Positions 9,816 to 17,041 of a stretch of DNA of 64,000 nt are shown in pieces. How positions within the stretch are numbered: position 1 is the stretch's first letter; each line of letters begins with the position of its first letter. Under the pieces are notes generated by a model, which worked only from the letters and a program-made list of their open reading frames with translations, was not told where the DNA came from and made no database searches. The translations under genes were made by a program, and so were the position numbers. This DNA comes from Herbaspirillum robiniae (GTDB lineage: Bacteria; Pseudomonadota; Gammaproteobacteria; Burkholderiales; Burkholderiaceae_D): NCBI RefSeq assembly GCF_002213415.1, contig NZ_NJGU01000001.1, positions 434,001 to 498,000 of the forward strand. The letters are read 5' to 3'.

Positions 9816-10531
9816 GCCGCCCCCTTCAGGGCATCGCGCACCTCGCGCTCGGCGGTGGTCAGCGCCACCTTGTTGCGCAGGTAGAGCGGCTGCGCCTCCT
9901 GCGCCGGCAACGCGCCGCCGCGCGCGAAATGATGCAGACCGAGCGTCGCCACGTGGCGCGCGTGAGGCATGCATTGCGGATAAGCAGAGTCGAATTCGCG
10001 GGCGCAGAATTCCGGGGTGAAATGCGCGGCATACATCGACAGGCCGTTGCCGCCGGCCACCGGACGTCCGTCGGTGGCGACCTGCCCGGCCGCCGACAAC
10101 GCCGGTTCGGCCAGCACGTCCCAGCCGCCGTCCTCGCGGGCGCGATAGCGCGCCCAGTAGACCTCGCCCATGCGGGCGTCCAGGACGGCCAGCACTTCAG
10201 CGGCCTGCGCATGCGCGGCGCGGCAGGCCTGGGCGACCGCCTCCAGCGTGACCACCGGCACCACCGGGCGGTCGATGCCGAAAGCCAGGCCCTGCACCAC
10301 GCCGCACGCGGTGCGCACGCCGGTGAAGGAGCCCGGCCCCACGCCGAAGGCCAGCGCGTCGCACTGCGCCAGCGCGATGCCGGCCTCGGCGAGCAGCCGC
10401 TGGATCATGGGCAGGATGGAGTCGGAATGGGTCTGCGCGCCGGCGGATTCGTGCGCGATGAGCTCGCCTTTGTGCAGCAGCGCTGCCGATGCGAGCTCGG
10501 TGGATGTTTCAATGGCTAAAATCGTGGACAT
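9812..10531 (-). CDS. tsaB: tRNA threonylcarbamoyladenosine biosynthesis protein TsaB
   Basis: Non-catalytic partner of TsaD in forming t6A37 on ANN-decoding tRNAs. 239 residues with the ASKHA-fold start MSTILAIETSTELASAAL, the SDSILPMI segment and the GVGPGSFTGVRTACGVVQGLAFG motif typical of TsaB. First gene of the coupled run tsaB-rimI-udg-DUF1853, with overlaps GTGA and ATGA and a one-base gap. Divergent from the thioredoxin-like gene. Confidence 0.96.
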   Translation of the reverse strand: MSTILAIETSTELASAALLHKGELIAHESAGAQTHSDSILPMIQRLLAEAGIALAQCDALAFGVGPGSFTGVRTACGVVQGLAFGIDRPVVPVVTLEAVAQACRAAHAQAAEVLAVLDARMGEVYWARYRAREDGGWDVLAEPALSAAGQVATDGRPVAGGNGLSMYAAHFTPEFCAREFDSAYPQCMPHARHVATLGLHHFARGGALPAQEAQPLYLRNKVALTTAEREVRDALKGAA

Positions 10532-10641
10532 CCCGCTATTCTACCGCGAGGCGCGCCAATCTCAGGGTGCGCCGCATCGTCTGCGACCGGTTTGTTCCTG
10601 CGCAAAACCCGGCCGCCCGAAGCAGGTAAAATAGCGGCGCC

Positions 10642-11067
10642 ATGTCCTACCAGAAATTAGACCAGACCAACCGCCGCCAGCTTGCCGAGGCCCTGCGCAA
10701 CGACACCTGGGTCGTCGCCTGCCTGTGCGCCGGCTGGTGCGGCAGCTGCCGCGAATACGACGCCGCCTTCAGCGCCTGGGCGCAACGCTATCCGCAGCAC
10801 CATTTCGTCTGGATCGACATCGAGGACCAGGCCGACCTGGTCGGCGACCTCGACATCGACAATTTCCCCACCCTGCTGATCGAACGCGGCGGCACCGTGG
10901 CCTTTTTCGGCCCGATGGAGCCGGATACCCGCCTGGCCGAGCGCATCCTGCTGTCGCAGGTCGAGAAAAGCGACGCCGAGCTGCAGCGCGAAGCGATCAG
11001 TTCCGCGGAGCGTCGCGGCTGGCAGGAAGAATGCAGCCTGCTGGCCAAGACGGCCGACATCATCTGA
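10642..11067 (+). CDS. Thioredoxin-fold protein
   Basis: Small cytoplasmic thioredoxin-like protein (141 residues, no signal peptide). The redox motif is WCGSC (C33, C36) and the cis-proline loop is DNFPTLLIERGG. It differs from TrxA in having an extra cysteine before the motif (ACLCAGWC) and a charged C-terminal helix (SDAELQREAISSAERRGWQEE). The substrate is unknown; a general disulfide reductase is the simplest reading. Confidence 0.85.
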   Translation: MSYQKLDQTNRRQLAEALRNDTWVVACLCAGWCGSCREYDAAFSAWAQRYPQHHFVWIDIEDQADLVGDLDIDNFPTLLIERGGTVAFFGPMEPDTRLAERILLSQVEKSDAELQREAISSAERRGWQEECSLLAKTADII

Positions 11068-11088
11068 GCGCCCTTTCCCGCCTCTCTT

Positions 11089-12000
11089 TCAGGCCAGCCA
11101 GGGATCGCTCTCCGGATGCGGATAGCGCGTGCTGACGAACTCGACGAAACTGCGCACCTTGGCCGACAGTAGGCGCCGGCTGGGATAGACCATCGACATG
11201 CCGACCTGGCCGATGTCGTAGTCCGGCAGCACCCGCACCAGCTTGCCGCAACGCAGGTCGTCGCCCAGTGAAAACGAAGGCCGCAGCGTAATCCCCATGC
11301 CGCCCAGCGCGAACTCCCGCAGCAACACGCCGCTGTTGGACACCACCTTGCTCGTGATTGGCACATCCTGCACGCCGTCGGCGGTGTTGACGTGCCAGTG
11401 GTGGCGCAAATACTCATGCGAGAAGTTGAGGCAGCTGTGGCGCGTCAGGTCCTCCGGGCGCTCCGGCGCACCGTACTGCGCAAGGTAGGCCGGCGAGGCC
11501 GACAACACCACCTGGGCCATGCCCAGCTGGCGCACGATCATGCTGGCGTCCACCTTCTGCAGGCTGCTGAAGAAGCCGATGTCGATGCCCTCCTCGACCA
11601 GGTCGATCGCGCGATCGGACAAGGTGATGTCCAGCACGACCTCCGGATACAACTGCGAATATCCCGCCACCAGCTCGCCCAGCTGGGTCTGGCCGAAACC
11701 GGCATGCGAGTAGATCGACAGCGTGCCGGTCGGCTTCTTGGTGTCCAGCGAGACCAGCGCCTCGGCGTCCTCGATCTCGGCCAGGATCAGGCGCACCCGT
11801 TCGAGGTAAGCCTGCCCGGCCTCGGTCAGCGACAGGCGCCGGGTCGAGCGGTTCAGCAGGCGGGTGCCGAGGTGGCCCTCGAGGTCGGCGATGAAGCGCG
11901 TGGCGACGGCGTTGGAGATCTCCAGGATCTCAGCCGCGCGCACGAAGCTGCCCTGTTCCACCACCTTGGCAAATACCCGCATAGATTGCAGCCGGTCCAT
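11089..12000 (-). CDS. LysR-family transcriptional regulator
   Basis: LysR regulator of 303 residues with an N-terminal winged HTH (MDRLQSMRVFAKVVEQGSFVRAAEIL as the start region) and a C-terminal type 2 periplasmic-binding-like effector domain. The ATG at 12000 is chosen because family members start here; an upstream ATG at 12072 adds an unrelated leader. It is divergent from a DUF4148 gene, with 198 bases between the starts; that gene and its own promoter are the likely targets. It belongs to the large CrgA/AaeR-like subgroup whose effectors cannot be told from sequence. Confidence 0.9.
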   Translation of the reverse strand: MDRLQSMRVFAKVVEQGSFVRAAEILEISNAVATRFIADLEGHLGTRLLNRSTRRLSLTEAGQAYLERVRLILAEIEDAEALVSLDTKKPTGTLSIYSHAGFGQTQLGELVAGYSQLYPEVVLDITLSDRAIDLVEEGIDIGFFSSLQKVDASMIVRQLGMAQVVLSASPAYLAQYGAPERPEDLTRHSCLNFSHEYLRHHWHVNTADGVQDVPITSKVVSNSGVLLREFALGGMGITLRPSFSLGDDLRCGKLVRVLPDYDIGQVGMSMVYPSRRLLSAKVRSFVEFVSTRYPHPESDPWLA

Positions 12001-12198
12001 AGTTCCCCTCTGATTGTTCCGGATATGGAAATAGTCAATTCCGATTAAAGCTGTTTTTCTTTGTCCAGGCAATATTTACACTGCTTTCATCGGTTGGCGG
12101 AATGCAACAAGGCCGCCAGCCGGGCTCCCCGGAAGCCACGGTGAAAACGCCGGACACTGCGGAGTTTTATCAACTTACCAAGAATGAAGGACAAGATC

Positions 12199-12480
12199 AT
12201 GAACATCAAGAACATCACCCTCGCAGCCTCCCTGCTGATCGCCGCCGGCGCCGCCATGGCCGAAACCCCGTATCCGCCGGAAACCCCGTTCGTGTCGACC
12301 CAGACCCGCGCCGACGTCAAGGCTGAACTGCAACGCGCCCGCGCCAACGGTGAAATCGCCGTGCGCAACGAGTACCCCATCGTGCGCCAGGCCGACTCCC
12401 GCCTGAGCCGCCAGGAAGTCCAGAGCCAGGTGCAGCAAGCCAGCAGCGCCAAGGACCAGAACCTGTACAACGGCGCCTGA
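12199..12480 (+). CDS. DUF4148 domain-containing secreted protein
   Basis: Small predicted periplasmic protein (93 residues). A clean signal peptide (MNIKNITLAASLLIAAGAAMA-ET) is followed by a short DUF4148 segment (TRADVKAELQRARANGEI), a family common in Burkholderiales and often induced by stress. AAGGA eight bases upstream supports ATG 12199 over the ATG at 12184. Function unknown. The divergent LysR gene may control it. Confidence 0.85.
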   Translation: MNIKNITLAASLLIAAGAAMAETPYPPETPFVSTQTRADVKAELQRARANGEIAVRNEYPIVRQADSRLSRQEVQSQVQQASSAKDQNLYNGA

Positions 12481-12867
12481 GCGCAATCCGGCCGGCCATG
12501 AACGTGGCAAGGCCCGAGCAGGCAGCGTTCCGCCTCCCGGCGTATGAACCGCCCGCCCAGGACTGAACGGCCAGCAGCAAGCAGTACCGAAGCATCACGT
12601 CAGTACCGCAGCACCAACTGCCATGTCGCCTGCAAACGATGCAGCGCATGACAGCTGGTGCCCCACCCGCCTCCTCCCGCACTCCCTGTCTCCCCGCTTC
12701 GCCCTCCAAACGTATTCTGCGGATATTTTCTGCGTATTTCGCGGGCTTTTCGCATGCTTTTCGGCTCATCCGGACGAAACCGGGTGGCAAAAACCGCCAA
12801 ATGCAGGGTTTGCTGCATCGCGACATGCAAAACATCGCCCCAAAGGCCGGATCCGGCCAGCTTTTCC
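12481..12867. other. Gene-free stretch before lysC
   Basis: No convincing gene here. Short open frames on both strands lack start signals and recognisable domains. Base composition drops in GC between about 12700 and 12780. I looked for a lysine riboswitch ahead of lysC and saw no recognisable core. Confidence 0.5.
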
Positions 12868-12896
12868 TTGAGATTTTGGCCTACCGGATGTAGAGT
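12868..12896 (+). promoter_or_regulatory. Putative sigma-70 promoter of lysC
   Basis: TTGAGA and TAGAGT separated by exactly 17 bases, ending 69 bases before the lysC ATG. Reasonable match to the housekeeping consensus, read by eye. Confidence 0.45.
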
Positions 12897-12964
12897 CAAG
12901 GGTTTGTTCCCTCCGGCCTAGCTAGCGGTTGTTCGTCAAAGTCTGGCCACATTTTTTTATCCCT

Positions 12965-14218
12965 ATGGCTTTATACGTTCACAAATACGGCGGCACATCG
13001 ATGGGCTCGACCGAGCGCATCAAGAATGTCGCGAAGCGCGTTGCCAAGTGGCACGACGCAGGCCACCAGATCGTCGTCGTTCCGTCGGCGATGTCGGGTG
13101 AAACCAACCGCTTGCTCGGCCTGGCCAAAGAGATCATGGCCCAGCCCGACGGCCGCGAACTGGACATGCTGGCCTCCACCGGCGAACAGGCATCGGTGGC
13201 GCTGCTGGCCATCGCCCTGCAGGCGCTGGGCAAGCAGGCCGTGTCCTACGCCGGCTGGCAAGTGCCGATCAAGACCGACTCCGCCTTCACCAAGGCCCGC
13301 ATCCGCTCGATCGACGATGCCAAGGTCCGCCGCGACCTGAACGCCGGCAAGATCGTCATCATCACCGGCTTCCAGGGCGTTGACGCCGACGGCAACATCA
13401 CCACCCTGGGCCGCGGCGGTTCCGACACCTCGGCCGTGGCAGTCGCCGCCGCCATCAAGGCTGCCGAATGCCTGATCTACACCGACGTCGACGGCGTCTA
13501 CACCACCGACCCGCGCGTGGTCAGCGAAGCGCGTCGCCTGAACACCGTGACCTTCGAGGAAATGCTGGAAATGGCCTCGCTGGGCTCCAAGGTCCTGCAG
13601 ATCCGCTCCGTGGAATTCGCCGGCAACTACAAGATGCCGACCCGCGTGCTGTCGTCGCTGACCGACCCGCTCATGCCGCTGGCCGAAGAAACCATTTCCG
13701 GCACCCTGATTTCGTTTGAGGAAGACACCAACATGGAACAAGCAACCATCACCGGCATCGCATTCTCGCGCGATGAAGCCAAGATCACCGTGCTCGGCGT
13801 GCCGGACCGTCCGGGCATCGCCTACCAGATCCTGGGCCCGGTGGCCGACGCCAACATCGAAGTCGACATGATCATCCAGAATCAATCCGTCGACGGCAAG
13901 ACCGACTTCACCTTCACCGTGCCGCGCGCCGAATACGCCAAGGCCGTGGACGTGCTCAACAACAGCGTCAAGGCCCACATCGGCGCCGCCTCCATCAACG
14001 GCGACACCAAGGTCTCGAAGGTCTCCGTGGTGGGCGTGGGCATGCGCAGCCACGTCGGCATCGCATCGCAGATGTTCCGCACGCTGTCCGAAGAAGGCGT
14101 CAACATCCAGATGATCTCGACCTCCGAAATCAAGATCTCGGTGCTGATCGACGAGAAGTACATGGAGCTGGCCGTGCGCGCCCTGCACAAGGCATTCGAC
14201 CTGGACAGCGCCAAGTAA
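12965..14218 (+). CDS. lysC: Aspartate kinase
   Basis: Phosphorylates aspartate, the first step towards lysine, threonine and methionine (and diaminopimelate). 417 residues, a monofunctional enzyme. The start MALYVHKYGGTSMGS contains the KxGGTS nucleotide motif. The kinase domain includes TTLGRGGSDTSAVA and YTDVDGVYTTDPR. Two ACT domains follow, beginning near ITGIAFSRDEAKITVLGVPDRPG and VSKVSVVGVGMRSHVGIAS, the usual site of lysine/threonine feedback. ATG 12965 is preferred over 12929, which would add a non-homologous leader. Transcribed alone. Confidence 0.96.
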   Translation: MALYVHKYGGTSMGSTERIKNVAKRVAKWHDAGHQIVVVPSAMSGETNRLLGLAKEIMAQPDGRELDMLASTGEQASVALLAIALQALGKQAVSYAGWQVPIKTDSAFTKARIRSIDDAKVRRDLNAGKIVIITGFQGVDADGNITTLGRGGSDTSAVAVAAAIKAAECLIYTDVDGVYTTDPRVVSEARRLNTVTFEEMLEMASLGSKVLQIRSVEFAGNYKMPTRVLSSLTDPLMPLAEETISGTLISFEEDTNMEQATITGIAFSRDEAKITVLGVPDRPGIAYQILGPVADANIEVDMIIQNQSVDGKTDFTFTVPRAEYAKAVDVLNNSVKAHIGAASINGDTKVSKVSVVGVGMRSHVGIASQMFRTLSEEGVNIQMISTSEIKISVLIDEKYMELAVRALHKAFDLDSAK

Positions 14219-14226
14219 TCGGCGAG

Positions 14227-14270
14227 TCGGAGCCGCGCAAAACATTCGATGATTTTTTGCAAGACTCCGA
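14227..14270 (+). terminator. Inverted repeat after lysC
   Basis: Outer arms TCGGAG/CTCCGA enclose an inner GCAAAA/TTTTGC pair. No T-run follows, so it is either a weak terminator or an RNA 3'-end stabiliser for lysC. Confidence 0.35.
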
Positions 14271-14299
14271 TTGACCAAACGCAGATGAGAAGCTATTAT
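14271..14299 (+). promoter_or_regulatory. Sigma-70 promoter of tRNA-Ser
   Basis: TTGACC, 17-base spacer, TATTAT. The predicted start is about 35 bases before the mature tRNA, as is common for stable RNA genes. A near-consensus match. Confidence 0.7.
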
Positions 14300-14340
14300 G
14301 CGTGACTTCGCTGAGGCGGCGCAGTAATCGCCTTCAGTGT

Positions 14341-14434
14341 GGAGACGTGGCCGAGTGGTCGAAGGCACTTCCCTGCTAAGGAAGCATACGGGCTTAAACC
14401 TGTATCGAGGGTTCGAATCCCTCCGTCTCCGCCA
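14341..14434 (+). tRNA. tRNA-Ser (anticodon GCU)
   Basis: Complete class II tRNA. The acceptor stem GGAGACG pairs with CGTCTCC, the D-arm is GCCGAG...GGC, the anticodon stem CTTCC/GGAAG holds loop CTGCTAA (anticodon GCU, reads AGC/AGU), a long serine-type variable arm follows, then T-arm GAGGG-TTCGAAT-CCCTC, discriminator G and an encoded CCA at 14432-14434. Confidence 0.97.
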
Positions 14435-14500
14435 AAATACAAATGCCCGCGCAAGCGGGCATTTTTGTTTTGCAGCCTCATTCCGGTTTGCGCAGCAAAC
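14435..14500 (+). repeat. Direct repeat unit, copy 1
   Basis: A 66-base unit (terminator hairpin plus the downstream stretch ending CAGCAAAC) that recurs at 14618-14683 with only a few changes. It starts at the 3' end of the tRNA gene. Confidence 0.85.
14442..14472 (+). terminator. Terminator of tRNA-Ser
   Basis: Hairpin with arms AATGCCCGC/GCGGGCATT and loop GCAA, followed by a T-rich run. First of three related copies behind the tRNA. Confidence 0.85.
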
Positions 14501-14510
14501 CACTATCACC

Positions 14511-14613
14511 GGAGACGAGCAAGGCCCCTGCGGGCCTTGCGCGAGGGATTCGAAGGGTTGCGCTTGCAAGCGCAACCGCGGCCTGCCGGAGGTAGGCGAA
14601 TCCTTCCGTCTTC
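14511..14613 (+). ncRNA. Putative structured RNA or palindromic element (five helices)
   Basis: About 100 bases that fold by eye into nested and stacked hairpins: P1 14511-14517 with 14607-14613; P2 14519-14527 with 14532-14540 (loop CTGC); P3 14543-14552 with 14597-14606; P4 a perfect 22-base palindrome at 14556-14577; P5 14581-14587 with 14591-14597 (loop GGA), competing with P3 for one base. The outer bases echo the tRNA-Ser ends (GGAGACG; CGAATCCTTCCGTC), and GAGGGATTCGAA is an inverted copy of the T-arm. A terminator follows at 14624. It may be a decayed, rearranged tRNA-Ser copy, an intergenic repeat or a small RNA; no promoter of its own is evident. Confidence 0.4.
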
Positions 14614-14617
14614 ATCG

Positions 14618-14683
14618 AAATACAAATGCCCGCGCAAGCGGGCATTTTTGTTTTGCAGCTCCATTCCGGTTTGCACAGCAAAC
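14618..14683 (+). repeat. Direct repeat unit, copy 2
   Basis: Second copy of the 66-base unit at 14435-14500, displaced by 183 bases, including the same AATGCCCGC/GCGGGCATT terminator hairpin (14625-14646) and T-run. Confidence 0.85.
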
Positions 14684-14686
14684 GCC

Positions 14687-14716
14687 GATGCCCGCACGAG
14701 CGGGCATTTTCATTTT
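14687..14716 (+). terminator. Third, diverged terminator-like copy
   Basis: GATGCCCGC/GCGGGCATT hairpin with loop ACGA and a weaker T-run, closing the repeat cluster before the next gene. Confidence 0.6.
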
Positions 14717-14820
14717 CGCCCCTCTCCCGCGCCGCACTCGCCGACCCCACGCGTTTGCGCCAACTCGGCTATGCTCTTTCGCGCGGCATGCACAAAGCCG
14801 CGCTCACGGAGACTCAAACA

Positions 14821-15651
14821 ATGACAATCAACGCCATCCTCAACAAAAGCCTCATCGCGCTCACCCTTCTCTCATCCGCTCTCGCCATGACCGAACCTGC
14901 CCAAGCCCAGACCGCCGCACCCGACGCCGCCATCGTCAAGAGCTTCGCGCCCGCCGGCGCGCTGCGCGCCTCGATCAACCTCGGCAATCCGGTGCTGGCC
15001 AATACCGACGCCAAGACCGGCGAAGCCATCGGCGTGTCGGTGGATCTCTCGCGCGAACTGGCCAGACGCCTCGGCGTGCCGCTGCAACTGGTGGTGGTGA
15101 AGTCGGCCGGCAATTCGGTGGAGAACATCGAACAAGGCAAGGCCGATATCGGATTTTTCGCCATCGATCCCAAGCGCGCGCGGGAAATCAGCTTCACCCG
15201 CCCCTATGTGCTGATCGAAGGCTTCTACGCCGTGCGCCGCGATTCGCCGATCACCGGCAATGACCAGGTCGACCGCGCCGGCACCACCGTGGCCGTCGGC
15301 CTTGGCAGCGCCTATGACCTGTTCCTCAGCCGCGAGCTGAAGCAGGCGTCCATCGTGCGCGTGCCGACCTCGCCGGCGGTGGTGCAGGCCTTCATCGACC
15401 AGAAGCTCGATGTCGCGGCCGGCGTGAAGCAGCAGCTGGAACATGACGCGCAGAAGGCTGGCGGCCTGCGTATCCTCGGCGAACGCTTCATGGTGATACG
15501 CCAGGCCATGGGCGTGCCCACTAGCCGCGGCGAGCAGGCAGCCGCCTATCTGGCCGCCTTCGTCGAAGAGATGAAGGCCTCCGGCTTCGTTGCCGCGTCG
15601 CTGGCGCGCAATGGCATCGAGGGCGCCAACGTGGCCGGGCTGAACGACTGA
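14821..15651 (+). CDS. Extracellular solute-binding protein, family 3
   Basis: Periplasmic binding protein of an amino-acid-type ABC transporter (276 residues). A signal peptide (MTINAILNKSLIALTLLSSAL to PAQAQ) precedes the type 2 PBP fold: GEAIGVSVDLSRELARRLG, GKADIGFFAIDPKRAREISFTRPY (family 3 signature) and VAVGLGSAYDLFLSREL. No permease or ATPase gene is adjacent and a terminator follows at once, so it is an orphan binding protein. Ligand unknown. Confidence 0.85.
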   Translation: MTINAILNKSLIALTLLSSALAMTEPAQAQTAAPDAAIVKSFAPAGALRASINLGNPVLANTDAKTGEAIGVSVDLSRELARRLGVPLQLVVVKSAGNSVENIEQGKADIGFFAIDPKRAREISFTRPYVLIEGFYAVRRDSPITGNDQVDRAGTTVAVGLGSAYDLFLSRELKQASIVRVPTSPAVVQAFIDQKLDVAAGVKQQLEHDAQKAGGLRILGERFMVIRQAMGVPTSRGEQAAAYLAAFVEEMKASGFVAASLARNGIEGANVAGLND

Positions 15652-15677
15652 ATCACTGCCGGCGCGCGGATAAGCAG

Positions 15678-15712
15678 GGATAAAAAAAGCGACCCGCCCG
15701 GGTCGCTTTTTT
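15678..15712. terminator. Bidirectional terminator
   Basis: Hairpin AAAGCGACCC/GGGTCGCTTT with A-run before and T-run after, between two convergent genes. Confidence 0.85.
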
Positions 15713-15727
15713 GATGGATGACGCCGC

Positions 15728-17002
15728 TCAGAAACGCGGCTTGACCGTCTTCCAGTCCGGCTTGTATTTGCGCATCTGCCCCACGTCGTCGCGCTGGCGG
15801 ATGCCGCAGCTCAGGTAGAGCTCATGCAGCTTGGCGAGCTGGTCGTAATCCAGGTCCACGCCCAGGCCCGGCGCATCGGTGATGCGCACGCAGCCGTTGC
15901 GAATGGGCAGCTTGCCGCCCTTGATGACCTCCTCGTCGGCCTCCTGCCACGGGTAATGCGTATCGCAGGCGTAGGAAAGATTCTCCACCGCGGCCGCCAC
16001 GTGCGACATCGCCATCAGGCTGATGCCGAGGTGCGAGTTGGAATGCATCGACACGCCCAGGCCGAACACGTCGCACATCCTGGCCAACTGCTGGGTGTCG
16101 CGCAGGCCGCCCCAGTAGTGATGGTCGGCCAGCACGATCTGCACGCTGTTCAGGGCCACGCTGCGGCGCAGCTCGTCGAAATCGGTCACCACCATATTGG
16201 TCGCCAGCGGCAGGCCGGTGCGCTTGTGCAGTTCGGCCATGCCCTCCAGTCCCGGCGTCGGGTCTTCGTAGTACTGCAGGTCGTCACCCAGCAGTTCGGC
16301 CATGCGGATCGCGGTCTCCAGCGACCAGTTGCCGTTCGGGTCGATGCGCAGCGGCGCCTTGGGGAAGGCCTTCTTCAGCGCCTTGATGCAGGCCACCTCA
16401 TGTTCGGGATCCAGCGCGCCGGCCTTGAGCTTGATGCTCTCGAAGCCGTTCTCCTCGATCATCCTGCGCGCCTGCGCCACGATCTGCTGCTCCGACAGCG
16501 CCTCGCCCCAGGCGTCCGGCGCATAGGGGCTGTCGATGTGCTGCGCATATTTGAAGAACAGGTAGGCGCTGAACGGCACCTCCTTGCGCACCGCGCCGCC
16601 GAGCAGGTCCACCAGCGGCACCTTCAGGTAGCGCGCCTGCACATCCAGGCAGGCCACCTCGAAGGCCGAATACGCATTGGAGACCGCCTTGCTGGCATGC
16701 GAGCCCGGCGCCAGCTCGGCGCCCGACGAACTGGCCGGCGCCATTCCCGCCACCACGCGCCGCACGATGGCGCGCAGGCCGTTGAGGTTGAACGGATCCA
16801 GTCCGATGAGCTCGCCCTTCACCTTCTCCAGGATCGCCAGCGCCGGCGCGTCGCCATAGCTTTCGCCCAGGCCAAGATAACCGTTGTCGGTCTCGACCTG
16901 GATGATGGAACGCAACGCGTAAGGCTCGTGGATGCCGCTGGCGTTGAGCAGCGGACCATCCTTGAAGGCGATGGGGGTGACGGTGACTCGTGAGATTTTC
17001 AT
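15728..17002 (-). CDS. Glucarate dehydratase-like enolase superfamily enzyme
   Basis: Sugar-acid dehydratase of the enolase superfamily, 424 residues. Residues match the glucarate dehydratase pattern: KxK base (K191, K193 in ESIKLKAG), metal ligands D221-x-N223 (RIDPNGNW), E246 (YYEDPTPG), N269 (ATNMVVTDF) and a D293 loop (VLADHHYWGG), and the catalytic His320 in MHSNSHLGIS. The expected product from D-glucarate is 5-keto-4-deoxy-glucarate. It lies 39 bases after an MFS carrier gene and shares its promoter and GntR operator. Exact substrate (glucarate, galactarate or a relative) is uncertain; no aldolase or reductase follows. Confidence 0.85.
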   Translation of the reverse strand: MKISRVTVTPIAFKDGPLLNASGIHEPYALRSIIQVETDNGYLGLGESYGDAPALAILEKVKGELIGLDPFNLNGLRAIVRRVVAGMAPASSSGAELAPGSHASKAVSNAYSAFEVACLDVQARYLKVPLVDLLGGAVRKEVPFSAYLFFKYAQHIDSPYAPDAWGEALSEQQIVAQARRMIEENGFESIKLKAGALDPEHEVACIKALKKAFPKAPLRIDPNGNWSLETAIRMAELLGDDLQYYEDPTPGLEGMAELHKRTGLPLATNMVVTDFDELRRSVALNSVQIVLADHHYWGGLRDTQQLARMCDVFGLGVSMHSNSHLGISLMAMSHVAAAVENLSYACDTHYPWQEADEEVIKGGKLPIRNGCVRITDAPGLGVDLDYDQLAKLHELYLSCGIRQRDDVGQMRKYKPDWKTVKPRF

Positions 17003-17041
17003 GGTGCTCTCTTTACAGGCGTTGCATGGAATGAGGAAGTG

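Noticed and set aside
12481..12964. Possible lysine riboswitch before lysC
   Set aside because: No recognisable lysine-riboswitch core or antiterminator hairpins seen by eye.
12971..14575. 534-residue open frame antisense to lysC and tRNA-Ser
   Set aside because: Runs through a clear aspartate kinase gene and a tRNA; His/Val/Gly-rich composition typical of antisense frames in high-GC DNA.
14435..14683. tRNA-Ser 3' end duplication as an att site of an integrated element
   Set aside because: The second copy of the tRNA end is poor and no integrase or foreign genes lie between the copies, which are only 183 bases apart.
14337..15263. Open frame starting in tRNA-Ser and crossing the repeat cluster
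   Set aside because: Covers the tRNA, terminators and a different frame of the binding-protein gene; repeated KYKCPRKRAF-type peptides only reflect the DNA repeats.
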